DNA from: Thiobacillus sp.
GTDB taxonomy: Bacteria; Pseudomonadota; Gammaproteobacteria; Burkholderiales; Thiobacillaceae
DNA: 37,455 nucleotides
Reading direction: 5' to 3'
NCBI GenBank assembly: GCA_020057245.1
Contig: JAGVGD010000011.1
Location: 1-37,455 of the forward strand
The first letter of the stretch is position 1, and each line of letters begins with the position of its first letter. The translations under genes and the position numbers were made by a program. Below are positions 22,246 through 30,832 of the stretch, in pieces. The notes under the pieces were generated by a model. That model had not been told where the DNA came from. It searched no databases and worked only from the letters and a program-made list of their open reading frames with translations.

Positions 22246-22464
22246 TTACTTGGTGAGGATCAATTTGCCGTTTTTGGTGATGCGCAGGCGGTAGTGTTCG
22301 CCGTTATGGTTGATCAGGATTTCCTGAGTGCCCCGGAATAAAAATTCCGTCGGGATTGCCCCCGGCGGAAAAGACCGCGTTCCGGGTGCTACCGGATTAC
22401 GGCTGGAGATCGAAGTACCGGTTTGCATGGTGTCGGATTCCGCTTCGGGTTGATCGGGGTTCAT
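22246..22464 (-). CDS. hemP: Hemin uptake protein HemP
   Basis: HemP is a small protein that is needed for heme use in some bacteria and acts in iron-dependent expression of heme-uptake genes. The 72 residues end with the family signature: FLFRG, EILINHNGEHY and RLRITKNGKLILTK. The variable N-terminal 40 residues are Pro/Ser rich. It is the first gene behind the Fur-box promoter and is followed by the rest of the heme operon after 91 bases. Confident family match at the C-terminus. Confidence 0.92.
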   Translation of the reverse strand: MNPDQPEAESDTMQTGTSISSRNPVAPGTRSFPPGAIPTEFLFRGTQEILINHNGEHYRLRITKNGKLILTK

Positions 22465-22498
22465 GTATGAGGCCGCTGTCTTTATTTTGTGTGTTACG

Positions 22499-22527
22499 AA
22501 TAATAACGATTCTCATTTGTAAGTCAA
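22499..22527 (-). promoter_or_regulatory. Heme-operon promoter with Fur box
   Basis: On the minus strand -35 TTGACT (22527-22522), 16-base spacer, -10 TATTAT (22505-22500), both five of six to consensus. The 15-mer TGAGAATCGTTATTA (22515-22501) matches 11 of 14 defined bases of the Fur consensus and overlaps the -10, so iron represses the operon. The start lies about 35 bases upstream of hemP. Confidence 0.8.
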
Positions 22528-22557
22528 GCGATCGCTCGCCGATCGTCAAAAAATGAT

Positions 22558-23535
22558 TCAGCTTGCGTGGGGTGGGTAGGGGGCGCGCACCAGCGGTGCG
22601 GCGGCCAGCGCTTCGGGTTGCAGCGTGACGTGGCGGATGCCGTGGCGCGATGCCAGAGTCTGGCGGGCCGATTCAAGCAGGTTCGGCCAGTTGGACAGGG
22701 AACGGATTTCGAGGTGGGCTGACAGTGCGAGGGTGCCGCTGGAAAGCGTCCATACATGCAGGTCGTGCACCCGCAGCACGCCAGGCAAGGCGGCGAGATC
22801 GTGGCCGACGGCTTCGAGTTTGATGTTGAGCGGGACGCCCTCCATCAGTACGTGGACAACTTCGCGCAACAGCCGCAACGCGGATATGCTGATCAGGCCG
22901 GCAACGAACAGGGACAGCAAGGGGTCGATCGGGGTCCAGCCCGTGGCGAGGATGACGATACCTGCGGTGATCGCCGCGACTGAACCGAGTGCGTCGCCCA
23001 GCACGTGCAGCAGGGCGGCGCGGCTGTTGAGGGTGTGCACGCCGCGGTGCAGGTTCCAGGCAACGATGAGGTTGACGATGAGCCCGATCACGGCGACGAC
23101 GACGACGGTACCGCCCGCGATGGGCTGCGGCGCACTGAAGCGATGGATGGCCTCGTACACGATGAAGCCGATCAGCACCAGCATGGCGAGACTGTTGATC
23201 AGCGCCGCCAGCACTTCGGCGCGCACCAGACCATAGGAGTGCTGCAGCGAAGGCGGACGGCGCGCCAGCCAGGCCGCGGCCGCAGCGAGCCCGAGCGAGG
23301 AAGCATCGGTGACCATGTGGGCGGCGTCGGACAGCAGCGCCAGCGAGCCGGACCAGAAACCCGCAACAACTTCTACACCGGCAAACCCCAGGGTGAGCAG
23401 CAGGGCGATGAGCAGCGTCTTGCTGCTGCTGTCATGGCCGAGATGGTGATGGACTTGATCTTCGCCGTTTTCGAGCGAGAGCGCCTGATCATGGGCATGA
23501 TCGTGATGCGCGGGGGTGTGGTTATGAGCGGGCAC
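22558..23535 (-). CDS. Cation diffusion facilitator (Zn/Co/Cd exporter)
   Basis: The 325-residue antiporter has a His-rich N-terminus (HNHTPAHHDHAHD and HHHLGHD), six membrane segments, and the transport site residues Asp70, His73 and Asp77 in LLSDAAHMVTD on helix 2 and His177/Asp181 in HVLGD on helix 5. The C-terminal cytoplasmic domain has HDLHVWTLSSGT, the CDF metal-binding part. It exports divalent metal, most often Zn2+, in exchange for protons. It overlaps nagZ by 14 bases and ends 30 bases before the -35 of the heme operon. Confidence 0.92.
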   Translation of the reverse strand: MPAHNHTPAHHDHAHDQALSLENGEDQVHHHLGHDSSSKTLLIALLLTLGFAGVEVVAGFWSGSLALLSDAAHMVTDASSLGLAAAAAWLARRPPSLQHSYGLVRAEVLAALINSLAMLVLIGFIVYEAIHRFSAPQPIAGGTVVVVAVIGLIVNLIVAWNLHRGVHTLNSRAALLHVLGDALGSVAAITAGIVILATGWTPIDPLLSLFVAGLISISALRLLREVVHVLMEGVPLNIKLEAVGHDLAALPGVLRVHDLHVWTLSSGTLALSAHLEIRSLSNWPNLLESARQTLASRHGIRHVTLQPEALAAAPLVRAPYPPHAS

Positions 23536-24601
23536 AGTAATCCGTCGGGTCGGCTGCCAGATTGAGATTGCCTGAGTTCATGCCCAGGCCGGCAATGTGA
23601 TGCAGGGCATCAGCGTAACGCGCAGACTCGCGCAGGGTGGTCATCGACAGCGGGTGCGGGTGACCGTGCATGCGCGCCAGCCGTGCGCGGGCCGGAGCGG
23701 GCCAGTCGACCTTGAGTTTGGCCAGCACTTCGTCGGCCAGATCGGGGCGGTTGCACACCAGCGCCATGTCGCAGCCGGCGTCGAGCGCGGCGGTGACGCG
23801 TTCGACTACGCCGCCGACCACGCCCGCCGCTTCCATGCACAAGTCGTCGCTGAAAATCGTGCCGTCGAAGCCGAGTTGCTTGCGCAGCAGCTTTTGCAGC
23901 CAGATGCGCGAGAAGCCGGCGGGCAGCGAATCGACCTGCGGGTAGATCACATGCGCGGGCATGATCGCGGCCAGTCCCGCTTCGATCATCAGGCGGAACG
24001 GCACCAGGTCGGCAATCGCGATATCGGCCAGAGTGCGCTCGTCGACCGGGATCGCCACATGCGAATCCGCCACCACGAAGCCGTGGCCGGGAAAGTGCTT
24101 GCCGCAGGCGGACATGCCAGCGTCTTTCATCCCCAGCATCACCGACTGGCCCAGTTCGAATACGGTGTGCGGCGAGCCGTGAAAGGCGCGGTCGCCGATC
24201 ACCGACGAGGCGCCGTAGTCGAGATCAAGCACCGGCGCGAAGCTGAAGTCGACGCCGTGCGCGCGCAGTTCGGCGGCCAGCACGTAGCCGGTCTCGCGCG
24301 CCAGGTGTTTGGCCTGTTTCGGGTGTTCATTCCAGATTTCGCCGAACGTGCGCATGCTCGGCAGCCGCGTGAAACCTTCGCGGAAACGCTGCACCCGGCC
24401 GCCTTCGTGATCGACGCCGATCAGCAACGGGGCGGATTTGAGTGCGTGGATGTCGGCGGTCAGCGCTTCGAGTTGGCCCGGATCGCGGTAGTTGCGGGAA
24501 AACAGGATCACTCCGCCGACCAGCGGATGCGAAAGCCGGCGGCGGTCGTCGTCGGTGAGCTCAGTGCCCGCCACGTCGAGCATCAGGGGGCCGAGTGTCA
24601 T
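23522..24601 (-). CDS. nagZ: Beta-N-acetylhexosaminidase
   Basis: NagZ (family GH3) removes N-acetylglucosamine from peptidoglycan fragments in the cytoplasm during cell-wall recycling. From the ATG at 24601, 359 residues. Signatures are present: GVDHEGGRVQRF (62-73), KHFPGHG (168-174) with the Asp-His dyad partner DSH (179-181), and the nucleophile region FSDDL (250-254). AGGAAAAT lies before the start. It lies between the CDF gene, which it overlaps by 14 bases, and acpS. Confidence 0.95.
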   Translation of the reverse strand: MTLGPLMLDVAGTELTDDDRRRLSHPLVGGVILFSRNYRDPGQLEALTADIHALKSAPLLIGVDHEGGRVQRFREGFTRLPSMRTFGEIWNEHPKQAKHLARETGYVLAAELRAHGVDFSFAPVLDLDYGASSVIGDRAFHGSPHTVFELGQSVMLGMKDAGMSACGKHFPGHGFVVADSHVAIPVDERTLADIAIADLVPFRLMIEAGLAAIMPAHVIYPQVDSLPAGFSRIWLQKLLRKQLGFDGTIFSDDLCMEAAGVVGGVVERVTAALDAGCDMALVCNRPDLADEVLAKLKVDWPAPARARLARMHGHPHPLSMTTLRESARYADALHHIAGLGMNSGNLNLAADPTDYCARS

Positions 24602-24626
24602 GGATTTTCCTGAGTGAAGTCTGGGG

Positions 24627-25040
24627 TCATGCCGTCTCCAGTTGCGGTGATTCAAGCGGGCCGGATCGCTCCAGCACAACGAAGGCCAGGACCCAATCGC
24701 CTTCGTCCGACAGGGATACATGATGCCCCGTCACGCCGCGTGCCGCCAGCCAGTCAGCGAGCACAGGGGCACATTGGATATGCGGCTTGCCGAGCGCGTC
24801 GCGCAGTACGGCGATGTTTTGCAGCGTCACCGGCGCGCGCAGGCCGGTGCCGGCCGCCTTGGCGAAGGCTTCCTTGACGGCGAAGCTTTTCGCCAGAAAA
24901 CGCGCCGGGTCGCGGCTGGCGGCATAGCCTTCATGCTCCGCCGGGGCGAGGATGCGCTCGGCGAATGCTGCGCCAAAGCGCGCGAGGCCGCTGCGGATGC
25001 GTTCGGCGTCGAGCAGGTCGGTGCCGATGCCATGAATCAT
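24627..25040 (-). CDS. acpS: Holo-[acyl-carrier-protein] synthase
   Basis: AcpS moves the phosphopantetheine arm of CoA to the acyl carrier protein. The 137 residues include the Mg-binding GIGTDLLD (Asp8) and RFLAKSFAVKEAFAKA (Glu57), both diagnostic. The ATG at 25040 gives the full family length. It lies 25 bases upstream of nagZ and 10 bases after the radical SAM gene, without a pdxJ neighbour. Confidence 0.93.
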   Translation of the reverse strand: MIHGIGTDLLDAERIRSGLARFGAAFAERILAPAEHEGYAASRDPARFLAKSFAVKEAFAKAAGTGLRAPVTLQNIAVLRDALGKPHIQCAPVLADWLAARGVTGHHVSLSDEGDWVLAFVVLERSGPLESPQLETA

Positions 25041-25050
25041 GTGCCGGACC

Positions 25051-25908
25051 TCACAACGAAACCCTGACCGGCAAGCCGGCTGCGCGGATGCGCCCGGCAA
25101 AGGCATCGAGCCATGCGGCTGGCAGGGCGGACAGGCGATCCGCCTGCGGCTGCAGGGACGGCCGCGCCAGGCCATACAGCAGCACGCCCTGGACCGGGAT
25201 GGATAGGTTGCGGATGCGCGTGACGGCGGCCAGATAGGCCGCCTGCTCGGCGTCGTCCGGCGCCTTGCCGTCGCGCGCAAACACGCAGGTTTGCAGCCAG
25301 GTCGGGCACAGCGCTGCAGCCATGCCCAGACGTTCGAACTGCTTGTCGGGCGAGAGGCGGGTCTGGTTGATGGCGCGCATGCCGCTGGCCGTGGCGCTGT
25401 CGAACTTGAACCACACTTCGCCGTTCAGGGTCGCCATATTCGCCAGCCCTGCGCGTACCCGCGGCCGGTCGATCAGGCTGCCGTTGGTGATCAACACCAG
25501 TTTGATTTTTCCGAGCAGATTGCAGTCCGCCATCACCCGGCCGATCAGTTCGATGACCTCGGGAAATGCCTTTGCGCTGGTCGGCTCGCCATTGCCCGAC
25601 AGCGCGATGTCGTTCAGCCGCCTGACCCCTTCGGGCACCCGGGTTTGCATGAAATCGCCCTGCAGAATGTCGGCGAGCAGCGCGCGCAGTTCGGCTTCCA
25701 GCTGCGCCAGATCGATCTCCGGCGCGGCGCCGCGTACCAGGTCCGGCACCTGGCAATACACGCAGGCCCAGTTGCAGGCGTTGTTGGGATTGAGGTTGAT
25801 GCCGACCGACACCCCGCCCGCGCGCCGCGATACCACCGGATAGACGTAGGTCATCCCCGCGCTGTCGCGGTCGTGGTTGACGGGGGTGAGGGGAGCAGGG
25901 GTGAGCAC
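25051..25908 (-). CDS. Radical SAM protein
   Basis: The 285-residue protein carries the SAM/4Fe-4S motif NACNWACVYC (Cys45, 49, 52; CX3CX2C), the following SGNGEPTSAK segment typical of the radical SAM barrel, and VLITNGSLI. Function cannot be fixed; it looks like the small, single-domain radical SAM proteins of unknown substrate found in proteobacteria. It ends 10 bases before acpS, so they may be cotranscribed. Three alternative starts are possible; I used the longest. Confidence 0.85.
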   Translation of the reverse strand: MLTPAPLTPVNHDRDSAGMTYVYPVVSRRAGGVSVGINLNPNNACNWACVYCQVPDLVRGAAPEIDLAQLEAELRALLADILQGDFMQTRVPEGVRRLNDIALSGNGEPTSAKAFPEVIELIGRVMADCNLLGKIKLVLITNGSLIDRPRVRAGLANMATLNGEVWFKFDSATASGMRAINQTRLSPDKQFERLGMAAALCPTWLQTCVFARDGKAPDDAEQAAYLAAVTRIRNLSIPVQGVLLYGLARPSLQPQADRLSALPAAWLDAFAGRIRAAGLPVRVSL

Positions 25909-25966
25909 GGGGTAGGTTGAGCGCGGCAGGCTTTTTCAGGAGCAGGTGCGTATTGTCGCAGGTGGG

Positions 25967-25988
25967 ACGGGCCGCTGTCGCGGCCCGT
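25967..25988. terminator. Hairpin downstream of phoH-like gene
   Basis: Perfect 9-bp stem ACGGGCCGC (25967-25975) and GCGGCCCGT (25980-25988) with a 4-base loop, between the PIN-PhoH stop and the radical SAM start. A short T-rich stretch lies on the plus side only, so termination of the minus-strand gene would be inefficient. Confidence 0.45.
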
Positions 25989-26034
25989 TTCGATTCAACA
26001 CCAGGCGGCCGTCCGACTTGACGGCGTGCCCGGT

Positions 26035-27432
26035 TTATAACACTTCGGCTGCGTAATCGGCCAGGCGCGAACGCTCGCCGCGTTGCAGGGTGACGTGGCC
26101 GTTATGCGGCCAGCCCTTGAAGTGGTCGACCACGTAGGTGAGGCCGGAACTGCCTTCGGTGAGGTAGGGCGTGTCGATCTGCGAGATGTTGCCCAGACAG
26201 ACCACCTTGGTGCCGGGGCCGGCGCGGGTGATCAGGGTTTTCATCTGCTTGGAGGTGAGGTTTTGCGCTTCGTCGATGATGAGGAATTTGTTGAGGAAGG
26301 TGCGGCCGCGCATGAAGTTGAGCGATTTGACCTTGATGCGCGAACGGATCAGATCCTGCGTCGCCGCGCGGCCCCAGTCGCCGGCTTCGTCGTCGGTCTT
26401 GTTCAGCACGTCGAGGTTGTCTTCCAGCGCGCCCATCCATGGCGTCATCTTTTCCTCTTCGGTGCCGGGCAGGAAACCGATGTCCTCACCGACCGGGACG
26501 GTGACGCGGGTCATGATGATTTCGCTGTAGATTTTCTTGTCGAGCACCTGGGCGAGTGCGGAGGCCAGGGTCAGCAGCGTTTTGCCGGTGCCGGCCTGGC
26601 CGAGCAGGCTGACGAAATCGATCTCCGGATCCATCAACACGTTGAGTGCAAAGTTCTGCTCGCGGTTGCGCGCAGTGATGCCCCAGACGTTGTTCTTTTG
26701 GTGGCTGTAGTCCTTGACCGTGACTAGTTCGGCCTGCTTGCCTTCGACCTTGAGCACCCTGGCATAGAGCGGATTGGGGCCTTCCTGATAGACGAATTCG
26801 TTGGGCAGGAAATCTGCCGCCAACGGTCCTTTGAGGCGGTAGTAGGTGTGGCCGTTGGCTTGCCAGGATTCCATGCCTTTGCCGTGGGTATCCCAGAAAT
26901 TGGCAGGCAGTTCGAGCACGCCGGGATACAGCAGATCGGTATCTTCCAGCACCTTGTCGTTGGAATAATCCTCGGCGGGCAGCCCCAGGGTGCGCGCCTT
27001 GATCCGCATGTTGATGTCTTTCGACACCAGGATGACCTGCCGCTTGGGGAAATGCCGCGACAGGAACAGCACCACGCCGAGAATCTGGTTGTCGACCTTG
27101 CTGGTCGGCAGACTCAGGGGGATATCGCCGGTGATCGCCTGGGTCTGCAAGAACAGCTTGCCGGTGGCGGCACCGTGGCTGTGCGGCGCGATCGGCACGC
27201 CTTCCTCGATGGTGTCGAGCTTGCTCACCATTTCGTCGAGGAAACGGCTGGCCTGGCGGGCGTTGCGCGAAACCTCGGTCATGCCTTTCTTGTGCTGGTC
27301 GAGTTCTTCCAGCGTGGCGATCGGCACGTAGATGTCGTGCTCCTCGAAGCGGAACAGACTGGTCGGATCGTGCATCAGCACATTGGTGTCCAACACGAAC
27401 AGCTTGGGGTGGGCAGGGGCTTTTCTCGGCAT
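26035..27432 (-). CDS. PIN-PhoH protein (RNase plus ATPase)
   Basis: The 465 residues combine an N-terminal PIN domain (about 10-150; Asp15 in FVLDTNVLMHD, Glu43 in LEELDQHKKG, VSKDINMRIKA) with a C-terminal PhoH ATPase (Walker A GQAGTGKT, 278-285; Walker B LIIDEAQN, 384-391; LGNISQID). This PhoH2 layout is thought to unwind and cut RNA. The gene is unpaired with a canonical antitoxin-like gene here. No clear Shine-Dalgarno. Confidence 0.93.
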   Translation of the reverse strand: MPRKAPAHPKLFVLDTNVLMHDPTSLFRFEEHDIYVPIATLEELDQHKKGMTEVSRNARQASRFLDEMVSKLDTIEEGVPIAPHSHGAATGKLFLQTQAITGDIPLSLPTSKVDNQILGVVLFLSRHFPKRQVILVSKDINMRIKARTLGLPAEDYSNDKVLEDTDLLYPGVLELPANFWDTHGKGMESWQANGHTYYRLKGPLAADFLPNEFVYQEGPNPLYARVLKVEGKQAELVTVKDYSHQKNNVWGITARNREQNFALNVLMDPEIDFVSLLGQAGTGKTLLTLASALAQVLDKKIYSEIIMTRVTVPVGEDIGFLPGTEEEKMTPWMGALEDNLDVLNKTDDEAGDWGRAATQDLIRSRIKVKSLNFMRGRTFLNKFLIIDEAQNLTSKQMKTLITRAGPGTKVVCLGNISQIDTPYLTEGSSGLTYVVDHFKGWPHNGHVTLQRGERSRLADYAAEVL

Positions 27433-27495
27433 GGTTTTAGTGGGCTGTCCTCGGGTGGGTGGGGGGTGGATTCATCCTACATCAGGCGCAAGTCG

Positions 27496-27522
27496 GCCGG
27501 GTGACACGCTGTTTCACCCGGC
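27496..27522 (-). terminator. Strong hairpin after the NlpC/P60 gene
   Basis: Perfect 9-bp stem GCCGGGTGA (27496-27504) and TCACCCGGC (27514-27522), 16 bases after the NlpC/P60 stop. It lacks a T-run, so it may end transcription with help or protect the message. The rest of 27433-27537 holds no gene. Confidence 0.4.
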
Positions 27523-27537
27523 ATGCGGCAGGCCATT

Positions 27538-28008
27538 TCATTCGGCCGCATCGACGGGCGCGGCCTGGGTTTCCGGAGCGATGCGGCGCGCGCCGTCGAA
27601 GCGGTCGCGCCAGTACTGATCGTCAAGGCTGGACACCATGACCTTGCCGCTGCGGCTGCTGGCGGCATGCACGAAGCGGTTGTCGCCCAGGTAAATGCCG
27701 ACGTGGGAAAAGGCGCTGCGCATGGTGTTGAAGAACACCAGATCGCCCGGTTGCAGTTCGGGCTGGGTGAGGATGCGGGTGGCCTTGCTGATGGCGACGC
27801 TGGTGCGCGGCAGCAGCACGCCCAGCGTCTGCTTGAACACGTGGCCGACAAAGCCGCTGCAATCGAGCCCGGATTCGGGCGTGGTGCCGCCCAGACGATA
27901 CGGGCTGCCGACCAGGCTGACGGCATACATGGGAATGTCTTCGGGCGGTGCGTCGGCATGGGCAGCGTGAGACAGCAGCAGCGCCAATAACAAGATGACA
28001 GGCTTCAT
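27538..28008 (-). CDS. NlpC/P60-family cell-wall peptidase
   Basis: The 156-residue secreted protein has a signal peptide (1-18, ending AHA-D) and an NlpC/P60 domain with catalytic Cys50 (LDCSGFV), His102 (FSHVGIYLG) and His114 (RFVHAAS). It cuts peptidoglycan stem peptides in the periplasm. The ATG at 28008 was chosen because the signal peptide begins there; the only longer reading starts from TTG. No strong Shine-Dalgarno is visible. It is divergent from the helical protein at 28116. Confidence 0.92.
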   Translation of the reverse strand: MKPVILLLALLLSHAAHADAPPEDIPMYAVSLVGSPYRLGGTTPESGLDCSGFVGHVFKQTLGVLLPRTSVAISKATRILTQPELQPGDLVFFNTMRSAFSHVGIYLGDNRFVHAASSRSGKVMVSSLDDQYWRDRFDGARRIAPETQAAPVDAAE

Positions 28009-28115
28009 CGAATAACAATCTGCTCTATATTGATAGAAGGCTACGGCCAAACGGGACGTTTCTTGAATCCCTGGCGCGTGAGCCGCCGAACCGATTAAAC
28101 CCTGAGGACAGCATC

Positions 28116-28799
28116 ATGAATGACACTTCCACTCCAGACGAAGGCAGTATCCCGGATAACACCCAGCTTGCGCAATGGCATGACGAAGCGGCCGCCGCTG
28201 CGGACACCCCCGATCTGTACGAACGGGTGCGGGAATTGACTGCACGTGCATTGCATGACCGGCGCATGACGCTGGAAGAACTGCGTGCCATCGTCGGCGC
28301 GATCAGTTCGGGCGTGGGCAGCGGTCTTGCCGCACGCGGCGGCGAAATGAAGGAAGGTCTCAAGCAGGCCGTGTCCGGCTTGGACGAGGCGGTCGGCAGC
28401 GCGGCGCAGAATGCGTCCTATACCCTGCGCGAAGCCGTCAGCCAGGGCAAGGCCTTCAAGGACGAAGAGCTGAAGGCCAGCTTGGAACAGTTGCGCGCCT
28501 TGGAAGGGCAGTTCGTCGACACCCTGAAGCAGACCGCCAGTCAGTCGGGCGGCAAGCTGAAAGAAGAACTGGAGTATCTGAGCGATCACCTGAAACACAG
28601 CGGCACCCGTACCGGCGAGCAGGTGCGCGAGGCTTTGCAGCAGATGGTGAGCGGTCTGAAAAGCAGCGGCGAGGCCGGGCGCGCCGGTTTGAGCGAGTCG
28701 GCCAGCACGGCGACCGAGCGGTTGTCGATGGTGGCCAGCGGCGTGCTGGCGGCGCTTTCCGATTCGCTGAAACGGCAGAGTGATCGCCTGCGTTCCTGA
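28116..28799 (+). CDS. Helical protein of unknown function, phasin/apolipoprotein-like
   Basis: The 227 residues are almost entirely amphipathic helix. Apart from a short N-terminal region, they are rich in Glu, Lys, Ala and Ser in heptad-like runs, such as EELKASLEQLRALEGQFVD and KLKEELEYLSDHLK. No Cys, no signal peptide. I recall a beta-proteobacterial family (DUF6781) of this type, but cannot confirm it here. The structure would suit a surface-coating or phasin-like protein. GAGGACAGC lies before the ATG. Single gene between two opposite neighbours; the 234-bp inverted-repeat element begins 12 bases after its stop codon. Confidence 0.75.
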   Translation: MNDTSTPDEGSIPDNTQLAQWHDEAAAAADTPDLYERVRELTARALHDRRMTLEELRAIVGAISSGVGSGLAARGGEMKEGLKQAVSGLDEAVGSAAQNASYTLREAVSQGKAFKDEELKASLEQLRALEGQFVDTLKQTASQSGGKLKEELEYLSDHLKHSGTRTGEQVREALQQMVSGLKSSGEAGRAGLSESASTATERLSMVASGVLAALSDSLKRQSDRLRS

Positions 28800-28811
28800 A
28801 GCTTGATTCAA

Positions 28812-29045
28812 CCTGGAAATCGCAGTTGACCGCTTTTCGCCTTGCCGAATTGCGCATGGATTCTGACTTTTCTGCCTTCGACGATATTCACCAACCAGGT
28901 GAGACCGCTACGCACCCGCTGGCACGCCGGCTCGCGCGCCTGCCTTTGTCGCGCCTCCTTGCGGGCCCCGGCCCGTAGCGTCGTTGCTTCGCGGCAGCCA
29001 CCCGATCCAACGCACCATCGGGCGCGTCCAACTGCGGTTTCCAGG
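28812..29045. mobile_element. MITE candidate with terminal inverted repeats and 5-bp duplication
   Basis: Left end CCTGGAAATCGCAGTTG (28812-28828) and right end CAACTGCGGTTTCCAGG (29029-29045) are inverted repeats with 16 of 17 matches. Directly outside both ends lies TTCAA (28807-28811 and 29046-29050), which looks like a target-site duplication. The 234-bp interior has no full transposase; two overlapping open frames in it are short and unlike known proteins. It fits a non-autonomous (MITE-like) insertion. Confidence 0.6.
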
Positions 29046-29065
29046 TTCAAACGGGCTATCGCCCA

Positions 29066-29089
29066 GCCGACAGCTGAATCGCTGTCGGC
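29066..29089. other. Hairpin upstream of ubiB
   Basis: Perfect 9-bp stem GCCGACAGC (29066-29074) with GCTGTCGGC (29081-29089), 6-base loop, about 40 bases before the ubiB start. It lacks a T-run. It may be a 5' leader structure of ubiB or an end-of-message structure for the gene at 28116. Confidence 0.4.
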
Positions 29090-29127
29090 TACACTCTCGG
29101 CATCACGGATTCCAATAATTAACGCCA

Positions 29128-30807
29128 ATGCTCTGGGAAACCATTTCGGTCGTACGCGACTTGCCGCGCTTGCACGAGATTGCCTCGGTCATGATTCGTT
29201 ATGGCTGGGGTGATCTGGTGCGCGTGCTGGGGATCAACGGCATGCTGGAACGGGCCGGGCGGATTTTGCACTGGCAGAGCAGCAACGAAATCAGCCAACT
29301 CGATGCGCCGGTGCGCATCCGGCGCGCGCTGGAGGAACTGGGCCCGACTTTCGTCAAGCTGGGGCAGGTGCTGGCGACGCGGGTGGACATGTTTCCACCG
29401 CACTGGATTACCGAATTCGAAAAGCTGCACAGCCAGGTGCCTGTCGTACCCTACGAGGCGCTGCATGCGGATCTGGTGGCGGCGATCAAGGGCGAGCCCG
29501 ACGCGGTGTTTGCCAGTTTCGACCCGATCCCGCTGGCTGCGGCCTCGATGGCGCAGGTCTATCGCGCCACGCTCAAGGACGGCACGCCGGTGGTCATCAA
29601 GATCCGTCGACCCGGCATCGAGAATGTGATCAAGGCCGACCTGCGCATTCTCGAACACGTGGCCAAGTTGCTGGACAGCGAAATGCCGGATGCGCGGCGC
29701 TACGACCCGGTGCACATCGTTACACAGTTCGGCCGTTCGCTGAACCGCGAGCTCGATCTGGCGAAAGAGGCGCGCAATATCGACCAGTTCGCGCGCCACT
29801 TTGCCGACGAGCCGCTAGTGAAGATTCCCCGCGTGTACTGGGAATTCAGCAACGCGCGGGTCAATGTGCAGGAAGAAATCATCGGCGTGTCGGGCTTGGC
29901 GCAGGACAAGCTGCTGGCGGCGGGTCTGGACGCGCGGCTGCTGGCCGCGCGCGGCGCCGATCTGGTGCTGCGGATGGTGCTGGAGCATGGCTATTTCCAT
30001 GCCGATCCGCATCCGGGCAACATGATTTTCCTCACCGGCAACCGCATCGGCATGATCGATTTCGGCATGGTGGGCATGCTGACCCATGCCCGCCGCAACC
30101 AGATTGTCGACCTGCTGCATGCCTTGACCAGCAAGGATGAACAGGCGCTGCTGCAGGTGCTGATCGACTGGAGCGGCGATTCGGTGCTGGACGAAGACCG
30201 GCTGGCCTACGATGTGGCCGAGCTGATGCAAAGCTACGACGATCTCCAGCTCAAGGACGTGCAGGTCGGCGCGCTGCTGAACGACATCACGGCGCTGATG
30301 CGCGAAAACAATCTGGCGTTGCCGGCCGATTTGACCCTGTTGTTCAAGACCCTGATCACGCTGGAAGGCCTGGGGCAGCAACTCGACCCCGAGTTCCACA
30401 TGATCGATCACGTCACGCCGTTTGTGGAACGCATCATCCAGCAGCGCTTCACCCCGCAGGCCCTGCTGGCGCGCGGGCGCAAGAGCGTACGGGAGGCGCT
30501 TGAAGTGGTGGCAGACCTGCCGCGCGACTTTCGTACCCTGCTGCGCGACATGCGGCGCGGTCGGGTCAAGATCGATCTCGATCTGAAGCGGCTGGACAGC
30601 TTCGGTCATCAACTGGATCGCGCCAGCAACCGGTTGACCATGGGCATTCTGACCGCCTCGCTGGTGGTGGGCTCCAGCATCATCATGACGGTGAAGGGCG
30701 GACCTCAGCTACTGGGGCTGCCGCTGTTTGGCCTGCTGGGATTCCTGATCGCGTTTTTCAACAGCCTGTGGATCATTTTCTCGATCTGGCGTTCGGGCAA
30801 GCACTAA
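29128..30807 (+). CDS. ubiB: UbiB-like atypical kinase (ubiquinone biosynthesis)
   Basis: UbiB is the ABC1/AarF-type membrane protein required for ubiquinone biosynthesis, thought to be an ATPase that helps extract lipid intermediates. The 559 residues have the diagnostic KLGQ (77-80), AAAS (137-140), Lys158 in VVIKIRRPG, HADPHPGN (291-298) and DFG (311-313), and two C-terminal membrane segments (about 504-555). Length is normal. No Shine-Dalgarno is visible before the ATG. Confidence 0.94.
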   Translation: MLWETISVVRDLPRLHEIASVMIRYGWGDLVRVLGINGMLERAGRILHWQSSNEISQLDAPVRIRRALEELGPTFVKLGQVLATRVDMFPPHWITEFEKLHSQVPVVPYEALHADLVAAIKGEPDAVFASFDPIPLAAASMAQVYRATLKDGTPVVIKIRRPGIENVIKADLRILEHVAKLLDSEMPDARRYDPVHIVTQFGRSLNRELDLAKEARNIDQFARHFADEPLVKIPRVYWEFSNARVNVQEEIIGVSGLAQDKLLAAGLDARLLAARGADLVLRMVLEHGYFHADPHPGNMIFLTGNRIGMIDFGMVGMLTHARRNQIVDLLHALTSKDEQALLQVLIDWSGDSVLDEDRLAYDVAELMQSYDDLQLKDVQVGALLNDITALMRENNLALPADLTLLFKTLITLEGLGQQLDPEFHMIDHVTPFVERIIQQRFTPQALLARGRKSVREALEVVADLPRDFRTLLRDMRRGRVKIDLDLKRLDSFGHQLDRASNRLTMGILTASLVVGSSIIMTVKGGPQLLGLPLFGLLGFLIAFFNSLWIIFSIWRSGKH

Positions 30808-30832
30808 GAGATGTAAACACCGCGACGATTGC

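Noticed and set aside
22529-22545. CGATCG inverted pair as a terminator of the CDF gene
   Set aside because: The stem is 6 bp and the T-run precedes rather than follows it on the minus strand.
28842-29213. Open frames across the inverted-repeat element as protein genes
   Set aside because: They cross the element ends, have no family match and no ribosome site, and run into ubiB in another frame.
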